From assembly GCA_964632845.1 (NCBI GenBank), contig CAZWDU010000002.1, forward strand, positions 141,804-205,803: 64,000 nt of DNA, given 5' to 3'. Each line of letters begins with the position of its first letter. Within the stretch, counting starts at the first letter, position 1. A model generated the notes under the pieces. It was given only the letters and a program-made list of their open reading frames with translations, was not told the DNA's origin and searched no databases. This document shows positions 40,571-49,580 of this stretch, piece after piece. The position numbers were made by a program, and so were the translations under genes. Origin of the DNA: JAOZHU01 sp964632845. GTDB taxonomy: Archaea; Thermoproteota; Bathyarchaeia; Bathyarchaeales; Bathycorpusculaceae.

Positions 40571-42331
40571 TCAGCCGAAAAGCTCCTTTAGCACTTCTTC
40601 AGGCTGGAACTCTTCTCTAGATCGCACTGAGGCTTCCTCCACGTAGAGCTTAACCGCTCGGTTAACGATGTCTTCGCTTACAGGAATATAATCCAAGTCC
40701 AAATTGAAATAGCTTAACAGCGACGCGGCGCAAGCGAACTTTATCACATTGCTTTCTAAACGTGCCGAGAACTTCATGCTGCCTGGTATACGCTTAAGAA
40801 TAGCTTCTCTGGCTCGGCTTATGGCATCGTATGTCTCAGCCGTAATCATTACCGGCTTTCTAGGAAAGCGTCCTCGCACCAGCGGATGCTCCGTCTCAAT
40901 AGCGTAAGTCAACGTTACGTGGTCGCGGATTTGCTGAGCGCCCTTGTCAACGTTTACTTCGCCCAGCGCCAACCGCATTTGGCTTTTAGCAATCTCCACA
41001 TACCGTTCCTTCGTAAGCCTATGCAGCCGGCATATCATGCGGTCTTCTATCGCGTTAAAGTTCGGGTCGCCTATGGTGACCTCGTAGCCCCTGCCCATAA
41101 CCTGAGTGTTATAGTTAACGCTGAAAAACGAGTTAAACCTGTAAGGTCCAATGACTTCCCTGTGCAGTTCATGTTTAACTTCCCCGCGTTCCATGGCAAT
41201 CTTCAGCACATCCACCATGCCGGAATAACGGAACCAATCATTAAACTCTGGCACGATAAAGTTGAAAGTTCGCCCAGTATACGCTTGCCCAATCCGTATG
41301 AAACGGGCAGGCGTGATGCCGCCGCAATAACGGTTTCTGCCGGGAACGCCATGCGCCTTAATCTTTTCGTCTGGAACACCCAGTATCAAATCGCGTGTGG
41401 AGAAGCTTTTGCCAGTGCCAGGCTCGCCGAACAGGGCAAAGGACCAGCCTGTGCGCATACCCGTTTTTCCCTGCGGATTTACAATGTCAACATCCGCAAT
41501 CGCGTACTGCTGCAGAACGCTTAGGAAACTGTCAAAGTACAAGAGTTGCCCGAAAAGGTTTTGAAGATAGTCAGAAAGGTAAGCTGCAGAAAAGGTCTTG
41601 CCGAACTTGACGGTTTGGCTTAGCCTGTTTTTAATCAAGTCGTTCAGGTAGCTGTTGAGTTCTTCTTCCATGCCCACGATTTTTTGTCGTTCCTCTTCCA
41701 AGGGGTCTACTTTTTCCGCTGCTTCAGCAGGCGTGGCACCCGCTGCAGTTGTCGTCCCTGTTGGCTTATACCCTGCAGAGGGCATTCCCAGCTCAGAGCG
41801 AATAAACGGAAGCGTTTCCTCAAGCATTTTCCACTCGCTGTACTCTTCCCCCTTGTAGATGGAAACCACCACCTTCAACTGTTCCAGACTGTCCAAAATA
41901 GGATACGGGTTAACCTTTTGTTTCAGAGCTTCAGTGTACTCTTTTGAGCCAAAGTTTCCGCCCGCCTGCACCATAGTCTTCAACACGTAAACGCCGTCTT
42001 TGCCGTATTTCTTCGCCGTCTCCGCAATAGCTGCCCCAATTTGCTCCAGCGAGCCGCGCAAGCTTAAGATGCCGCCTTCAAAAGTGTAGTACTTGCCGCG
42101 GAAAACAGCCCAATCACGAGTTTCATTTTTCTTGAATATTTCTTGAAGTTGCACGTCGCTGACTATTTGCCCTATTTCCAAGGCTGCCGCGTCAACATCA
42201 GCCTCCCAGCCGATTAAGAACTGGCTAAAATAATGAAGCCCCAACTGGTTTCCGATTTTGAAAATTTCAGTTAGCGGGAAAGCTCTTTTTATGAGCAGTT
42301 TCCTTTCCACGATTTTGTCTTCGCTGCTCAT
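40571..42331 (-). CDS. AAA+ ATPase (MoxR/MCM-like clade) with novel N-terminal region
   Basis: 586 residues, start ATG 42331, overlapping the upstream coiled-coil gene by 4 bases. Residues 1-195 are a soluble domain of unknown type, 200-290 a helical linker. The AAA+ core has Walker A GEPGTGKS (302-309), a changed Walker B IVPEFND (359-365: the usual Asp is Pro, the catalytic Glu stays), sensor-1 Asn in SVNYNT (about 406-408) and an Arg-finger-like IEDRMICRL (428-436). Spacing and the segment VLKIAMERGEVKHELHREVIG resemble the helix-2/pre-sensor insert of MCM and MoxR proteins. MoxR partners are usually VWA proteins; here the partner is a coiled-coil protein. Confidence 0.7.
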   Translation of the reverse strand: MSSEDKIVERKLLIKRAFPLTEIFKIGNQLGLHYFSQFLIGWEADVDAAALEIGQIVSDVQLQEIFKKNETRDWAVFRGKYYTFEGGILSLRGSLEQIGAAIAETAKKYGKDGVYVLKTMVQAGGNFGSKEYTEALKQKVNPYPILDSLEQLKVVVSIYKGEEYSEWKMLEETLPFIRSELGMPSAGYKPTGTTTAAGATPAEAAEKVDPLEEERQKIVGMEEELNSYLNDLIKNRLSQTVKFGKTFSAAYLSDYLQNLFGQLLYFDSFLSVLQQYAIADVDIVNPQGKTGMRTGWSFALFGEPGTGKSFSTRDLILGVPDEKIKAHGVPGRNRYCGGITPARFIRIGQAYTGRTFNFIVPEFNDWFRYSGMVDVLKIAMERGEVKHELHREVIGPYRFNSFFSVNYNTQVMGRGYEVTIGDPNFNAIEDRMICRLHRLTKERYVEIAKSQMRLALGEVNVDKGAQQIRDHVTLTYAIETEHPLVRGRFPRKPVMITAETYDAISRAREAILKRIPGSMKFSARLESNVIKFACAASLLSYFNLDLDYIPVSEDIVNRAVKLYVEEASVRSREEFQPEEVLKELFG

Positions 42332-43941
42332 GTTGTTTCTCCTCTGATGCCGCTGCGAACTGCCGCGGCTTCCTCCGCAGTTAGCCAACGCTTTTGCTCA
42401 GCTTCAGTTAAGCCTTCACTGAGCGTTCTTTCGAAGTCCTCTCGTTCCAGAAGGTTGTTACTGCGGCAAAGACTTGTGATATTTTGTCTAAAAGTTTCCT
42501 CGTTCTTCATTTTCTTAATCACAGCGGAACTGAGTAGCTCATGCAGTTCGTTAGACGCTGGGCGCATTAGAAGCTTTAACCGCGGTTCTGAAGTTAACGT
42601 CAAAATCTTGCGTAGGCCTTGCAGAACGCTTACGTCTTCGGAAATGGTGACAGGTGAGAATAGGCTGTAGCGTTCTTCGCTGTCTTTTATGTATCCTGTC
42701 ATGTAAACTGGCACGCATACTAATGTGGGGTCATCTATTTTCCAGTTAACCGCTATTTGCTCCTTGAAAACTGAGGCTGCCTGCTTCATCTCATCCATTA
42801 AACTTGTAAAATTCTTTGTGATGGTTGCGGTTTCAGAAGCCATGGCGGCAGACTGCTTCTTTTCTTCACCTATTTTAGCCTCGTATGCGCTGTTGAGGTT
42901 CTTGATTTTTTCCTCTTCCAGCGTTGCGGCGTTGCGGAATTCGTCTTCAAGTTTTTTGACGCTTTTGTTGCCTTCTTTTCTGGTATTCTCAATGAGGCTG
43001 TCGATTGCTCGAATCTCCTTTTTAGCGTCATTGATTTCCTTATCGTATTTTTCAAGCGCATACGACTGATAAGCCCGTTTGCTGCTTCGCTTATTTAGAA
43101 GCGCATCTTTTCGCTGCTCGAGGCTTTGAAGTTTGTGCATGTATTTCTCATGCTTTTTCTCTAAAGCTGCGTCTTTTTTCTCCATGTCCTTCAGAACTTT
43201 CGCGGCAGCCGTGTCATGTTTTAACTTTAGTTGTTCTATGTTTTTTTCTACTTCGGGCTTTAGGCTTTCAGTTTCTGCTTTGCATTTTTCCTTTAACACT
43301 TCAATTTCGTTTAGCAGCATGCGTTCATGAAATTCAGTTTCGCCCGTGAGTACTTCCAACGCGTATTGAACACCCTTAATGCCCGCGTTAATTCTCCGTA
43401 AACAATTTGCCACAGCTTCACGTGCCGCAACAGCTGTTGGTTCATCGATTCCGGAAGGCACGAAAACTATTTTGTCGCCGCTGAAAGTGACGCTGCTCTT
43501 AAGGTAGTCGGGGAAAAACTTCAGCAGTTCTTTGTCCGCTATTAACGCTTTGAATGATAGGTTGGCGGTTGACGCGAATTTTTCAACGTTTTTCGCGTGC
43601 GTACTCAGTGCAAGCATGAATTCTTGAGGAACCGCCGAGTGTTTTTTTAGGTCTTCAACCAAAAGCCCGATGTTTGCAGGTTCTTTAAAAGTAAAATTGT
43701 GCGATGCAGCGGCTAAACCATCTAGAATTAAACATGAATCCTCAAGTGGAACCGCCCATAGGGGATAGTAAAGTTTTGACAGGAAGGCTGCTTTTTCAGC
43801 GGTGTCTCTTAAAAAACCCGTTTTTCTCCGTTGCAACTCAGTTAAGCATACGACACCTGCTAACTCGGCAGGGTAACTTACGTTCTCTTTTCCATCGTGT
43901 GCTTCAACGATGAACGGGGAAACCAAGATTTTATCTGTCAC
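42328..43941 (-). CDS. Coiled-coil partner protein of the AAA+ ATPase
   Basis: 537 residues, no signal or membrane helix. Residues 1-200 are a globular domain beginning ILVSPFIVEAHDGKENVSYP with LYYPLWAVPLEDSCLILDG; 205-370 form a long coiled coil rich in Lys and Glu with a break near 280-300; 395-490 are a second globular part (VCVPVYMTGYIKDSEERYSL). The architecture resembles SMC-like or scaffold proteins without an ATPase head, the ATPase being supplied by the coupled gene. I do not recognise the family. The 4-base overlap indicates obligate co-expression. Confidence 0.65.
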   Translation of the reverse strand: MTDKILVSPFIVEAHDGKENVSYPAELAGVVCLTELQRRKTGFLRDTAEKAAFLSKLYYPLWAVPLEDSCLILDGLAAASHNFTFKEPANIGLLVEDLKKHSAVPQEFMLALSTHAKNVEKFASTANLSFKALIADKELLKFFPDYLKSSVTFSGDKIVFVPSGIDEPTAVAAREAVANCLRRINAGIKGVQYALEVLTGETEFHERMLLNEIEVLKEKCKAETESLKPEVEKNIEQLKLKHDTAAAKVLKDMEKKDAALEKKHEKYMHKLQSLEQRKDALLNKRSSKRAYQSYALEKYDKEINDAKKEIRAIDSLIENTRKEGNKSVKKLEDEFRNAATLEEEKIKNLNSAYEAKIGEEKKQSAAMASETATITKNFTSLMDEMKQAASVFKEQIAVNWKIDDPTLVCVPVYMTGYIKDSEERYSLFSPVTISEDVSVLQGLRKILTLTSEPRLKLLMRPASNELHELLSSAVIKKMKNEETFRQNITSLCRSNNLLEREDFERTLSEGLTEAEQKRWLTAEEAAAVRSGIRGETT

Positions 43942-44342
43942 TTCATCTCCACGCTATGAATGTAACTACTTCGAAACTCAAAACTCTTGCGAAAGCGTTT
44001 TTGAACAGCGCCTTGAAACAACACTGTACTAACAGTGTATTCTCCAGTTTCAAAGCTTTGTTGTTCCGCATAACAAGGTCCTCATTTGCCTTTTGTCTGT
44101 TGTCCAATAAAGAAGTTTCCCTTTTCATAGTTTAGTTGCAAAAACGCGTGAAGAATTAGGATAAGTCAAAGTGGCGAAAATGCCTGAATTAACCTGTTTA
44201 AATGGCTCCCGCAGGTTTTTCGTGGTTGCCGTAACTTCTTGAGGATTACGGATGCAAGTGTAAACTACATTTAGTTGAATGCAAAAGTTTTTCAACAGCA
44301 ATTTGAATAGTTTAATAAGCGGAAACGAGGAGGAGAAAACAA
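43942..44342. other. 401-base divergent intergenic region
   Basis: Contains the perfect palindrome ACACTG-N6-CAGTGT (44021-44038), about 80 bases upstream of the coiled-coil gene on its strand, and on the right GAGGAGGAG (44326-44335) as ribosome binding site for the gene at 44343, with TTTAATAAG (44311-44319) as TATA-like sequence. A 61-codon frame at 43943-44128 (minus) shows no protein-like features and is not called. Confidence 0.45.
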
Positions 44343-44846
44343 GTGAAAAATTCAAGGAGTTTAGACTTCTGGGCAGCATTATCAGTAATCATTGTAACTG
44401 TTTTACTAATGATTGCAGAGAACTTAGACTGGATTAGTTTCGGTTTCTTCATCGGTCCAATCCGCGCTAATCACTGGTTTGTATGGGTAGGCACGTTATA
44501 CACAGCATTCGCTGTTCCAATAGTAGCGTTATCCAAACGTCGATACCTAAACAAATTTTCTGCTCTTTTCAAAGTTCATGTTTTCGGAAACTTGGTGGCT
44601 TTTCTCTTAATATCGCTTCATTTTGCAAGTCAAATCAGCCGACCAGCCTCAGCTTATCCCGAATTAGGAACAGGATTAGCTCTGTACATCATTATGGTAT
44701 TGCTTGTCGCCACTGGTTTTGCTCACAGATTTCAACTGATCCCCCGCATTAAGTCTCAGACGCGAAAATTCGTGCATGTTGGCCTGACTTTCTCATTCTA
44801 CATAGTAATAGGCATCCACATACTACAAGGCTTAGGTTTTCTTTAG
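44343..44846 (+). CDS. Probable diheme membrane cytochrome b (ferric-reductase-like)
   Basis: 167 residues, start GTG 44343, four to five membrane helices. Two helices each carry two His exactly 14 residues apart: HVFGNLVAFLLISLH and HVGLTFSFYIVIGIH. That H-x13-H pair in two helices is the bis-heme ligation pattern of the ferric reductase/NADPH oxidase transmembrane domain, placing two b hemes on top of each other across the membrane. There is no flavin or NAD domain; it may pair with another protein. The family call rests on the His pattern. Confidence 0.6.
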   Translation: MKNSRSLDFWAALSVIIVTVLLMIAENLDWISFGFFIGPIRANHWFVWVGTLYTAFAVPIVALSKRRYLNKFSALFKVHVFGNLVAFLLISLHFASQISRPASAYPELGTGLALYIIMVLLVATGFAHRFQLIPRIKSQTRKFVHVGLTFSFYIVIGIHILQGLGFL

Positions 44847-44883
44847 CATGTAGCTTAAGAATTATTGACGAGCTTTTGTGCCG

Positions 44884-45093
44884 CTATTCGGGTTTTGTAA
44901 GTGCCTTCTTAATTAACGAAATGATTGCCATAAAAATGAGAATCGCGATGCTTGCGGCGAACAGGTAAGTGGCATATTTGACGGTTTCAACTCTGGCAGA
45001 GGCGTCTGTTATCTGCAACGACAATCCCGCAAGGTACATGGAGCCTACTAGAAGAAGTATTGAAAGTCCTATTATGGAGTAATCGATTCGCAA
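44884..45093 (-). CDS. Small membrane protein, two helices
   Basis: 69 residues, start TTG 45093. Two hydrophobic segments (SIIGLSILLLVGSMYLAGLS and YLFAASIAILIFMAIISLI) joined by a polar loop (QITDASARVETVK), ending in KKALTKPE. Convergent with the cytochrome-like gene, 37 bases away. Not recognised; coding status is supported by the clean helix-loop-helix-basic tail layout. Confidence 0.45.
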   Translation of the reverse strand: MRIDYSIIGLSILLLVGSMYLAGLSLQITDASARVETVKYATYLFAASIAILIFMAIISLIKKALTKPE

Positions 45094-45358
45094 CGTGTGT
45101 CCCCGATAGCTGTGGCGTAACTTGTATAGCTCTCGTAAATAGCTGCTTGAAGCACTGCATGTAAAAAACGTTATGGTTCTATCAGAACTTCATTTGAACG
45201 TTAAGCACTGTTTAACGTGCGCGGTTCAAGCTATTTTTTCTACACTTGAAGCATAGTGAGTTGCTTGCTGATGGCTGTTCTGTATTTGAAAATCGTAAAG
45301 TTTAGTAAGCCGCCAGTGGGTAAACTTTCATAAATTGACAGAAAGTGGCGAATGGACA

Positions 45359-45679
45359 ATGGAAGCCTCTTATTTCTACATCTTTATTCTTCCTTTAGGA
45401 ATAATAGTGGCGGGTTTAGTTGCGGCAGTTTACTATTACGCTAATAGAGAGGAAACTGCGAAGAAGAAAACTAAAAAGCTCGTGCAGGCGTACATCAAGC
45501 AGAGGGCGAAGCAGAAAGAGTCAATGAATAAAGAGTTAGCGAAAATAGACAAGCTTTTCGAAGAGAAATCAATTGATGAAGCAACTTGCGAGCGCCTGAA
45601 GAATGTGCTGATAGTGATGGATGCAAAAGAAAATGAAGAAGCAACAGGACTTTTTGAGTACGTGAAAACCGGCACATAG
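45359..45679 (+). CDS. Small membrane-anchored protein with SHOCT-like C-terminus
   Basis: 106 residues from ATG 45359 (a TTG start at 45335 would add 8). One N-terminal helix (FYIFILPLGIIVAGLVAAVYYY), then a basic stretch (KKKTKKLVQAYIKQRAKQ) and a helical end (LAKIDKLFEEKSIDEATCERLKNVL) that looks like a SHOCT-type oligomerisation motif. Isolated gene; function unknown. Confidence 0.55.
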   Translation: MEASYFYIFILPLGIIVAGLVAAVYYYANREETAKKKTKKLVQAYIKQRAKQKESMNKELAKIDKLFEEKSIDEATCERLKNVLIVMDAKENEEATGLFEYVKTGT

Positions 45680-45835
45680 TCCTCTCTGAATCGCTGGAAC
45701 ATCAACCGCTGTCATGTTCCAACAATAACTCTTAACACTGTCAAATCGACTGCGGCGTATCGCCTATTTTTTGTATCTCCACAAGCACAAGTGGCATAGG
45801 AACCATAGGTAGTTTAATTTTGGTCTTTTCTGTTT

Positions 45836-46087
45836 TTGACATATTTCCCGTGTTGTAGGTTGGCTTATATCGATTTTTACGTTAAAGGCTATTGTTCGTG
45901 GAGAATAGGGAGGCTTCTACTCAAGAAACTGCACGGGAGTTTATTGAAGGGGGACTTGAAGGCGAAAAAGGGTAAACAGCGGAAGCTGACGAGTGACGAG
46001 TTTCTTAGGCTTTATGAAGTGCTTTGGGAAACGGGTCCTAAAGTTGAGTATTTGAATCCTGAAAAAACTTCAAGGGGCTCGGTTTAA
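45836..46087 (+). CDS. Small basic hypothetical protein
   Basis: 83 residues from TTG 45836; TTG 45860 (LAYIDFYVKGY) may be the true start. Basic in the middle (LLKKLHGSLLKGDLKAKKGKQRK) and ends with LTSDEFLRLYEVLWETGPKVEYLNPEK, which looks protein-like. No domain recognised. It sits alone before the pilus operon. Confidence 0.35.
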   Translation: MTYFPCCRLAYIDFYVKGYCSWRIGRLLLKKLHGSLLKGDLKAKKGKQRKLTSDEFLRLYEVLWETGPKVEYLNPEKTSRGSV

Positions 46088-46213
46088 ACTGGTGTAGCGT
46101 AATTTTTTAGGTAGAATTGCCTTTTAATTGTAGCATTTTTCGGGGTTAAGTGGGTTTTCTGTTTCTGGTTTTGGTTCGGGCAAGATTAGTATATGTGTCG
46201 AACAGATCATCAA

Positions 46214-46241
46214 TATTGTATCACAATACATAATATTTAAT
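46214..46241 (+). promoter_or_regulatory. Operator and TATA box of the pilus operon
   Basis: A perfect palindrome TATTGTATCACAATA (46214-46228, arms TATTGT/ACAATA) is directly followed by AATATTTAAT (46232-46241), a TATA box that predicts transcription from about 46263, 16 bases before ATG 46279. The operator sits at the BRE position, suited to control of TFB/TBP binding. Confidence 0.55.
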
Positions 46242-46278
46242 ATGATGGGTCTCGCCCTAGCCTTACGGAGAATCGCCA

Positions 46279-47883
46279 ATGCCCAAGCTACGCAACAAAA
46301 AGTCAATAGAAACTCTAAAAAAACTCAAAAAAACAGAAGAACAACCACCCGCTTTACCACAGCCACTGCCAAAAGGATTCAAAATAATCGACAAATACCC
46401 CTTATACGAGCCTTTTTCACACGTCGTAATAGTACAAAACCCCCAAACAGGCGAACACAAATACATACTCGACGAACTGCAACTGGACACACTGGAAAGA
46501 GGCGTCTACAACCGCATCTTAGAGATATTGCTAGCGGAAATAGAATCACCAAAAGAAGAAATCGCTGACCCACGCAAATTCTTCGCAGAAGCAGCAAAAA
46601 AAATCGTAGACAAATACCGCATCAGCTTAGGCTGGCTTCCCGACGTTTCCTGGTACAAGATTCTCTATCACGCAGAAAGAGACCTCGTCGGCTTCGGCAA
46701 AATCGATCCCTTAATGCGTGACCCAAACATCGAAGACATTTCATGCGACGGAGTAAAAAAACCAGTTTATGTATGGCACAGAAACTTCGAAAGCATCGAA
46801 GCAAACGTCGAGTTTGAAAGCGACGAAATACTCGACAACACCGTCGTCAAACTCGTACACATGGCTGGAAAACACGTCAGTTCAGCCTTCCCAATAGTCG
46901 ACGCGTCGCTCCCAGGCAAGCACAGACTTGCAGTCTGTTACCGACGCGAAGTCACACCGTTCGGAACAGCGTTCACTATCCGAAAATTCAGAGAAGACCC
47001 CTACTCAATTATAGACTTGATAAACATAGGCACGTTCTCAGAAGAGATGGCGGCTTACCTGTGGGTGTGCCTCGAAAACAGGGCGTCCATCATGGTTTTA
47101 GGCGGAACAGCCGCGGGCAAAACAACTGCGCTGAACGCTTTGGCATGCTTGATTAAGCCAGGCAGCAAAATAATCACCATTGAAGAAACCGCAGAGCTAA
47201 ACTTGCCTCATGAAAACTGGGTTTCACTTATCGCCAGGCAAAGTTACGGGTTAGGCGGAAGCAACGTAGGCGAAGTAGCCCTATTCGACCTCGTCAAGAC
47301 ATCCATGCGGCACCGCCCAGATGTACTCGTTGTGGGCGAAATCAGAGGCCAAGAAGCCTACGTGCTTTTCCAAGCCTTAGCCACAGGACACGGCGGCATG
47401 TGCACCATGCACGCTGAAAACTTGGATTCTGCAGTGAAAAGGTTAACTCAGAAACCAATGGAAATTTCACCCGCGTACATTCCGTTAATGCACATTGTGC
47501 TGTCTATACAGCGGGTACACCTCACTAAAAATAACGAGAGAAAAGCGTTCAGGCGCGTTATCACTGCAAGCGAGATTGCGGATTACGAAGATTACCTGAC
47601 AGCTTTCCAGTGGAACGCTGCTAAAGATGAACACGAAATGACCCTTGAACACAGCAAAGTGTTAGCGTCGCTAGCCGAACGGCAAGGTATTAACAAAAAA
47701 GATCTATTCGAAGAAATCGGCAGACGCAAAGCCGTTTTGCATTGGATGCGAGAACGTAACATAAGAAGCTACAAAAATGTTGCAGCTATAATCGCAGAGT
47801 ACTGTACGAGACCTAAACTCACATATGAAAAAGTTCTCGCAGGAGAGGAAGTAGGAGCAATTGCCGTTCACAAAGAAAATTGA
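46279..47883 (+). CDS. Type IV pilus assembly ATPase (GspE/ArlI family)
   Basis: 534 residues, hexameric motor that drives pilin polymerisation. Walker A LGGTAAGKTTALNAL (about residue 275), Asp box and Walker B in PDVLVVGEIRGQE, and the His-box region GHGGMCTMHAENLDSAVKRL are present. The N-terminal ~180 residues are the archaeal N-domain; residues 1-30 are basic with many Lys and Pro. Upstream operator and TATA box as described. It overlaps the next gene by 23 bases, a coupling typical of ATPase-platform pairs. No archaellum-type ArlH is adjacent, so a pilus, not an archaellum, is indicated. Confidence 0.92.
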   Translation: MPKLRNKKSIETLKKLKKTEEQPPALPQPLPKGFKIIDKYPLYEPFSHVVIVQNPQTGEHKYILDELQLDTLERGVYNRILEILLAEIESPKEEIADPRKFFAEAAKKIVDKYRISLGWLPDVSWYKILYHAERDLVGFGKIDPLMRDPNIEDISCDGVKKPVYVWHRNFESIEANVEFESDEILDNTVVKLVHMAGKHVSSAFPIVDASLPGKHRLAVCYRREVTPFGTAFTIRKFREDPYSIIDLINIGTFSEEMAAYLWVCLENRASIMVLGGTAAGKTTALNALACLIKPGSKIITIEETAELNLPHENWVSLIARQSYGLGGSNVGEVALFDLVKTSMRHRPDVLVVGEIRGQEAYVLFQALATGHGGMCTMHAENLDSAVKRLTQKPMEISPAYIPLMHIVLSIQRVHLTKNNERKAFRRVITASEIADYEDYLTAFQWNAAKDEHEMTLEHSKVLASLAERQGINKKDLFEEIGRRKAVLHWMRERNIRSYKNVAAIIAEYCTRPKLTYEKVLAGEEVGAIAVHKEN

Positions 47884-49570
47884 GGCATGGTCCTTTCGCC
47901 TCTTCGGCGGCATAGCGCCATCGTTTTTGAGAAACGTTTTCGAATTCAAAAGCATGCTAGAAAGGGCAAAAATCAAGATTTACCCTGAAACCTACGTTTC
48001 AATGATGTTTTTCACTGGAGTATTAACTATTCCAGTGTCCGTAATATCTTTGCTACTTTTGTACTTATACGGGTTCATGCCCATTATCTTCTTGGTTCCA
48101 TTTCCATTTTACGCTATGGCAGGTTTTCTGCTGGTACCCATCTCAAGAGCAAGTGAAAGAGCCGCTGTTCTTGAGCGCGAAATACCTTTTACAGCCGCTT
48201 ACGTCAGCGTCATGGCGTCAGGAGGCATAGCGCCCTACTCAAGCTTCAAGCGGCTTTCAGAAGTAGACCTGATGCCCGCCATGCGCGGCGAAGCAAGAGA
48301 AATAGTCAAAGACGTAGAAATTTTCGGAATAGACCCACTTACAGCTTTGGAAAACGCGGCAAAAAAGAACCCGCTGGAAATCTTTAAAGATTTTCTATCA
48401 GGCTATGCATCCACTGTGATAATCGGCGGCGATATAGGCCACTTTCTTGAACGAAAAGCAGAAGACATATTCAAGATGCGTGCACTGCGCGTTAAAGCCG
48501 CTGCAGAACGCCTAGGAATGCTCCTAGAAACTTTCATCATCGTAATGGTTCTGATGTCCCTGTGCTTTTACATTCTGTTCAGCGTAGAGCAAATTTACAG
48601 CACAGGCGTCTCATCGTTCTCAGGCATGTTACTATACACTTACTTGTTCACGCCCATGCTGTCAATGCTATTCATTTACTTAGCGCACAGCATGCAGCCA
48701 AAAACGCCGCTTGTGGACATGCGACCTTACAAAGTGTTCGGTGTCTGCAGCGTAATCGCCATCGTCTTGTTCCTGCTGCTCACAAACTTCATGGGGTACA
48801 TACCGCTTCCCGTCTTCAGTTCACTTCAAACGATAATCGACTTGCCTATAGCCGTGTCCATCTCGCTGTTTGTTGCGACGGCTCCAGCCGCTATCGTGTA
48901 CGAAAAGTTGGCAAGCAAAAGAAACAGCATGGAGCGAGGCATCAGCAGTTTCCTGAGAGACTTAACTGAAGTCAGAAAAACAGGGTTATCGCCAGAGAAA
49001 TGCATAGAAAGCCTATCCACGCGTGATTACGGAGCATTCACGAAAGAACTGCGCAAAATAAGCTCAGAAATTTCTTGGGGCATCCCCGTGAAAAAAGTCA
49101 TTATGGACTTTCTTAAGCGAACAAAAAGCTGGATGACCCAGATAGTCATGTTCCTCCTCGTTGAAGCCATAGATGTGGGCGGAGGCACAATCGCCATGAT
49201 CGAGTCACTTTCCCGGTTCAACACGTTAACTCAGGATGTTGAAAAAGAGAAGAAGATGGCTGTTCGCCCTTACATTATGATGCCTTACTTCGCAGCGATT
49301 ATGCTTGTGGCAACAACAGTCATGATGATAAGTTTCACGTCAGGCACGCTCACTATTGCAGCGCCAGGTCAAACGACGCAGCCAAAAGACATGACGCTAA
49401 TGATAACAACGTTCGTCACGTCGGCGATTTTCCACAGTTACCTCATTGGTGTAGTAGCGGGAAAAATCAGTGAAGAATCAGTTGCCGCAGGATTCAAGCA
49501 TGCAGCTGTACTGGTTATACTTGCTGTTGTAGCCGCAAAGATAGTGCCAGCTTTCATAAAATTCGGATAG
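47861..49570 (+). CDS. Type IV pilus platform protein (TadC/ArlJ-like, T2SSF family)
   Basis: 569 residues, start TTG 47861 inside the ATPase gene. Two T2SSF cytoplasmic domains (around 130-240 and 400-500; for example LGMLLETFIIVMVLMSL flanks the first) are separated by about eight membrane helices, the archaeal double form. RNSMERGISSFLRDLTEVRKTGLSPEKCIES is the start of the second domain. It anchors the ATPase to the membrane and guides pilins into the fibre. Followed 10 bases downstream by the first pilin-like gene. Confidence 0.92.
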   Translation: MPFTKKIEAWSFRLFGGIAPSFLRNVFEFKSMLERAKIKIYPETYVSMMFFTGVLTIPVSVISLLLLYLYGFMPIIFLVPFPFYAMAGFLLVPISRASERAAVLEREIPFTAAYVSVMASGGIAPYSSFKRLSEVDLMPAMRGEAREIVKDVEIFGIDPLTALENAAKKNPLEIFKDFLSGYASTVIIGGDIGHFLERKAEDIFKMRALRVKAAAERLGMLLETFIIVMVLMSLCFYILFSVEQIYSTGVSSFSGMLLYTYLFTPMLSMLFIYLAHSMQPKTPLVDMRPYKVFGVCSVIAIVLFLLLTNFMGYIPLPVFSSLQTIIDLPIAVSISLFVATAPAAIVYEKLASKRNSMERGISSFLRDLTEVRKTGLSPEKCIESLSTRDYGAFTKELRKISSEISWGIPVKKVIMDFLKRTKSWMTQIVMFLLVEAIDVGGGTIAMIESLSRFNTLTQDVEKEKKMAVRPYIMMPYFAAIMLVATTVMMISFTSGTLTIAAPGQTTQPKDMTLMITTFVTSAIFHSYLIGVVAGKISEESVAAGFKHAAVLVILAVVAAKIVPAFIKFG

Positions 49571-49580
49571 GAGAGAAAAT

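Noticed and set aside
40886..41524. 212-codon plus-strand frame
   Set aside because: Antisense to the AAA+ core including Walker A; no recognisable features of its own.
43943..44128. 61-codon minus-strand frame just upstream of the coiled-coil gene
   Set aside because: No ribosome binding site or domain; it spans the palindrome and probable promoter region.
45220..45245. GGTTCAAGC resembling a tRNA T-loop
   Set aside because: The flanking bases do not form a T-stem and no acceptor or anticodon arm can be drawn.
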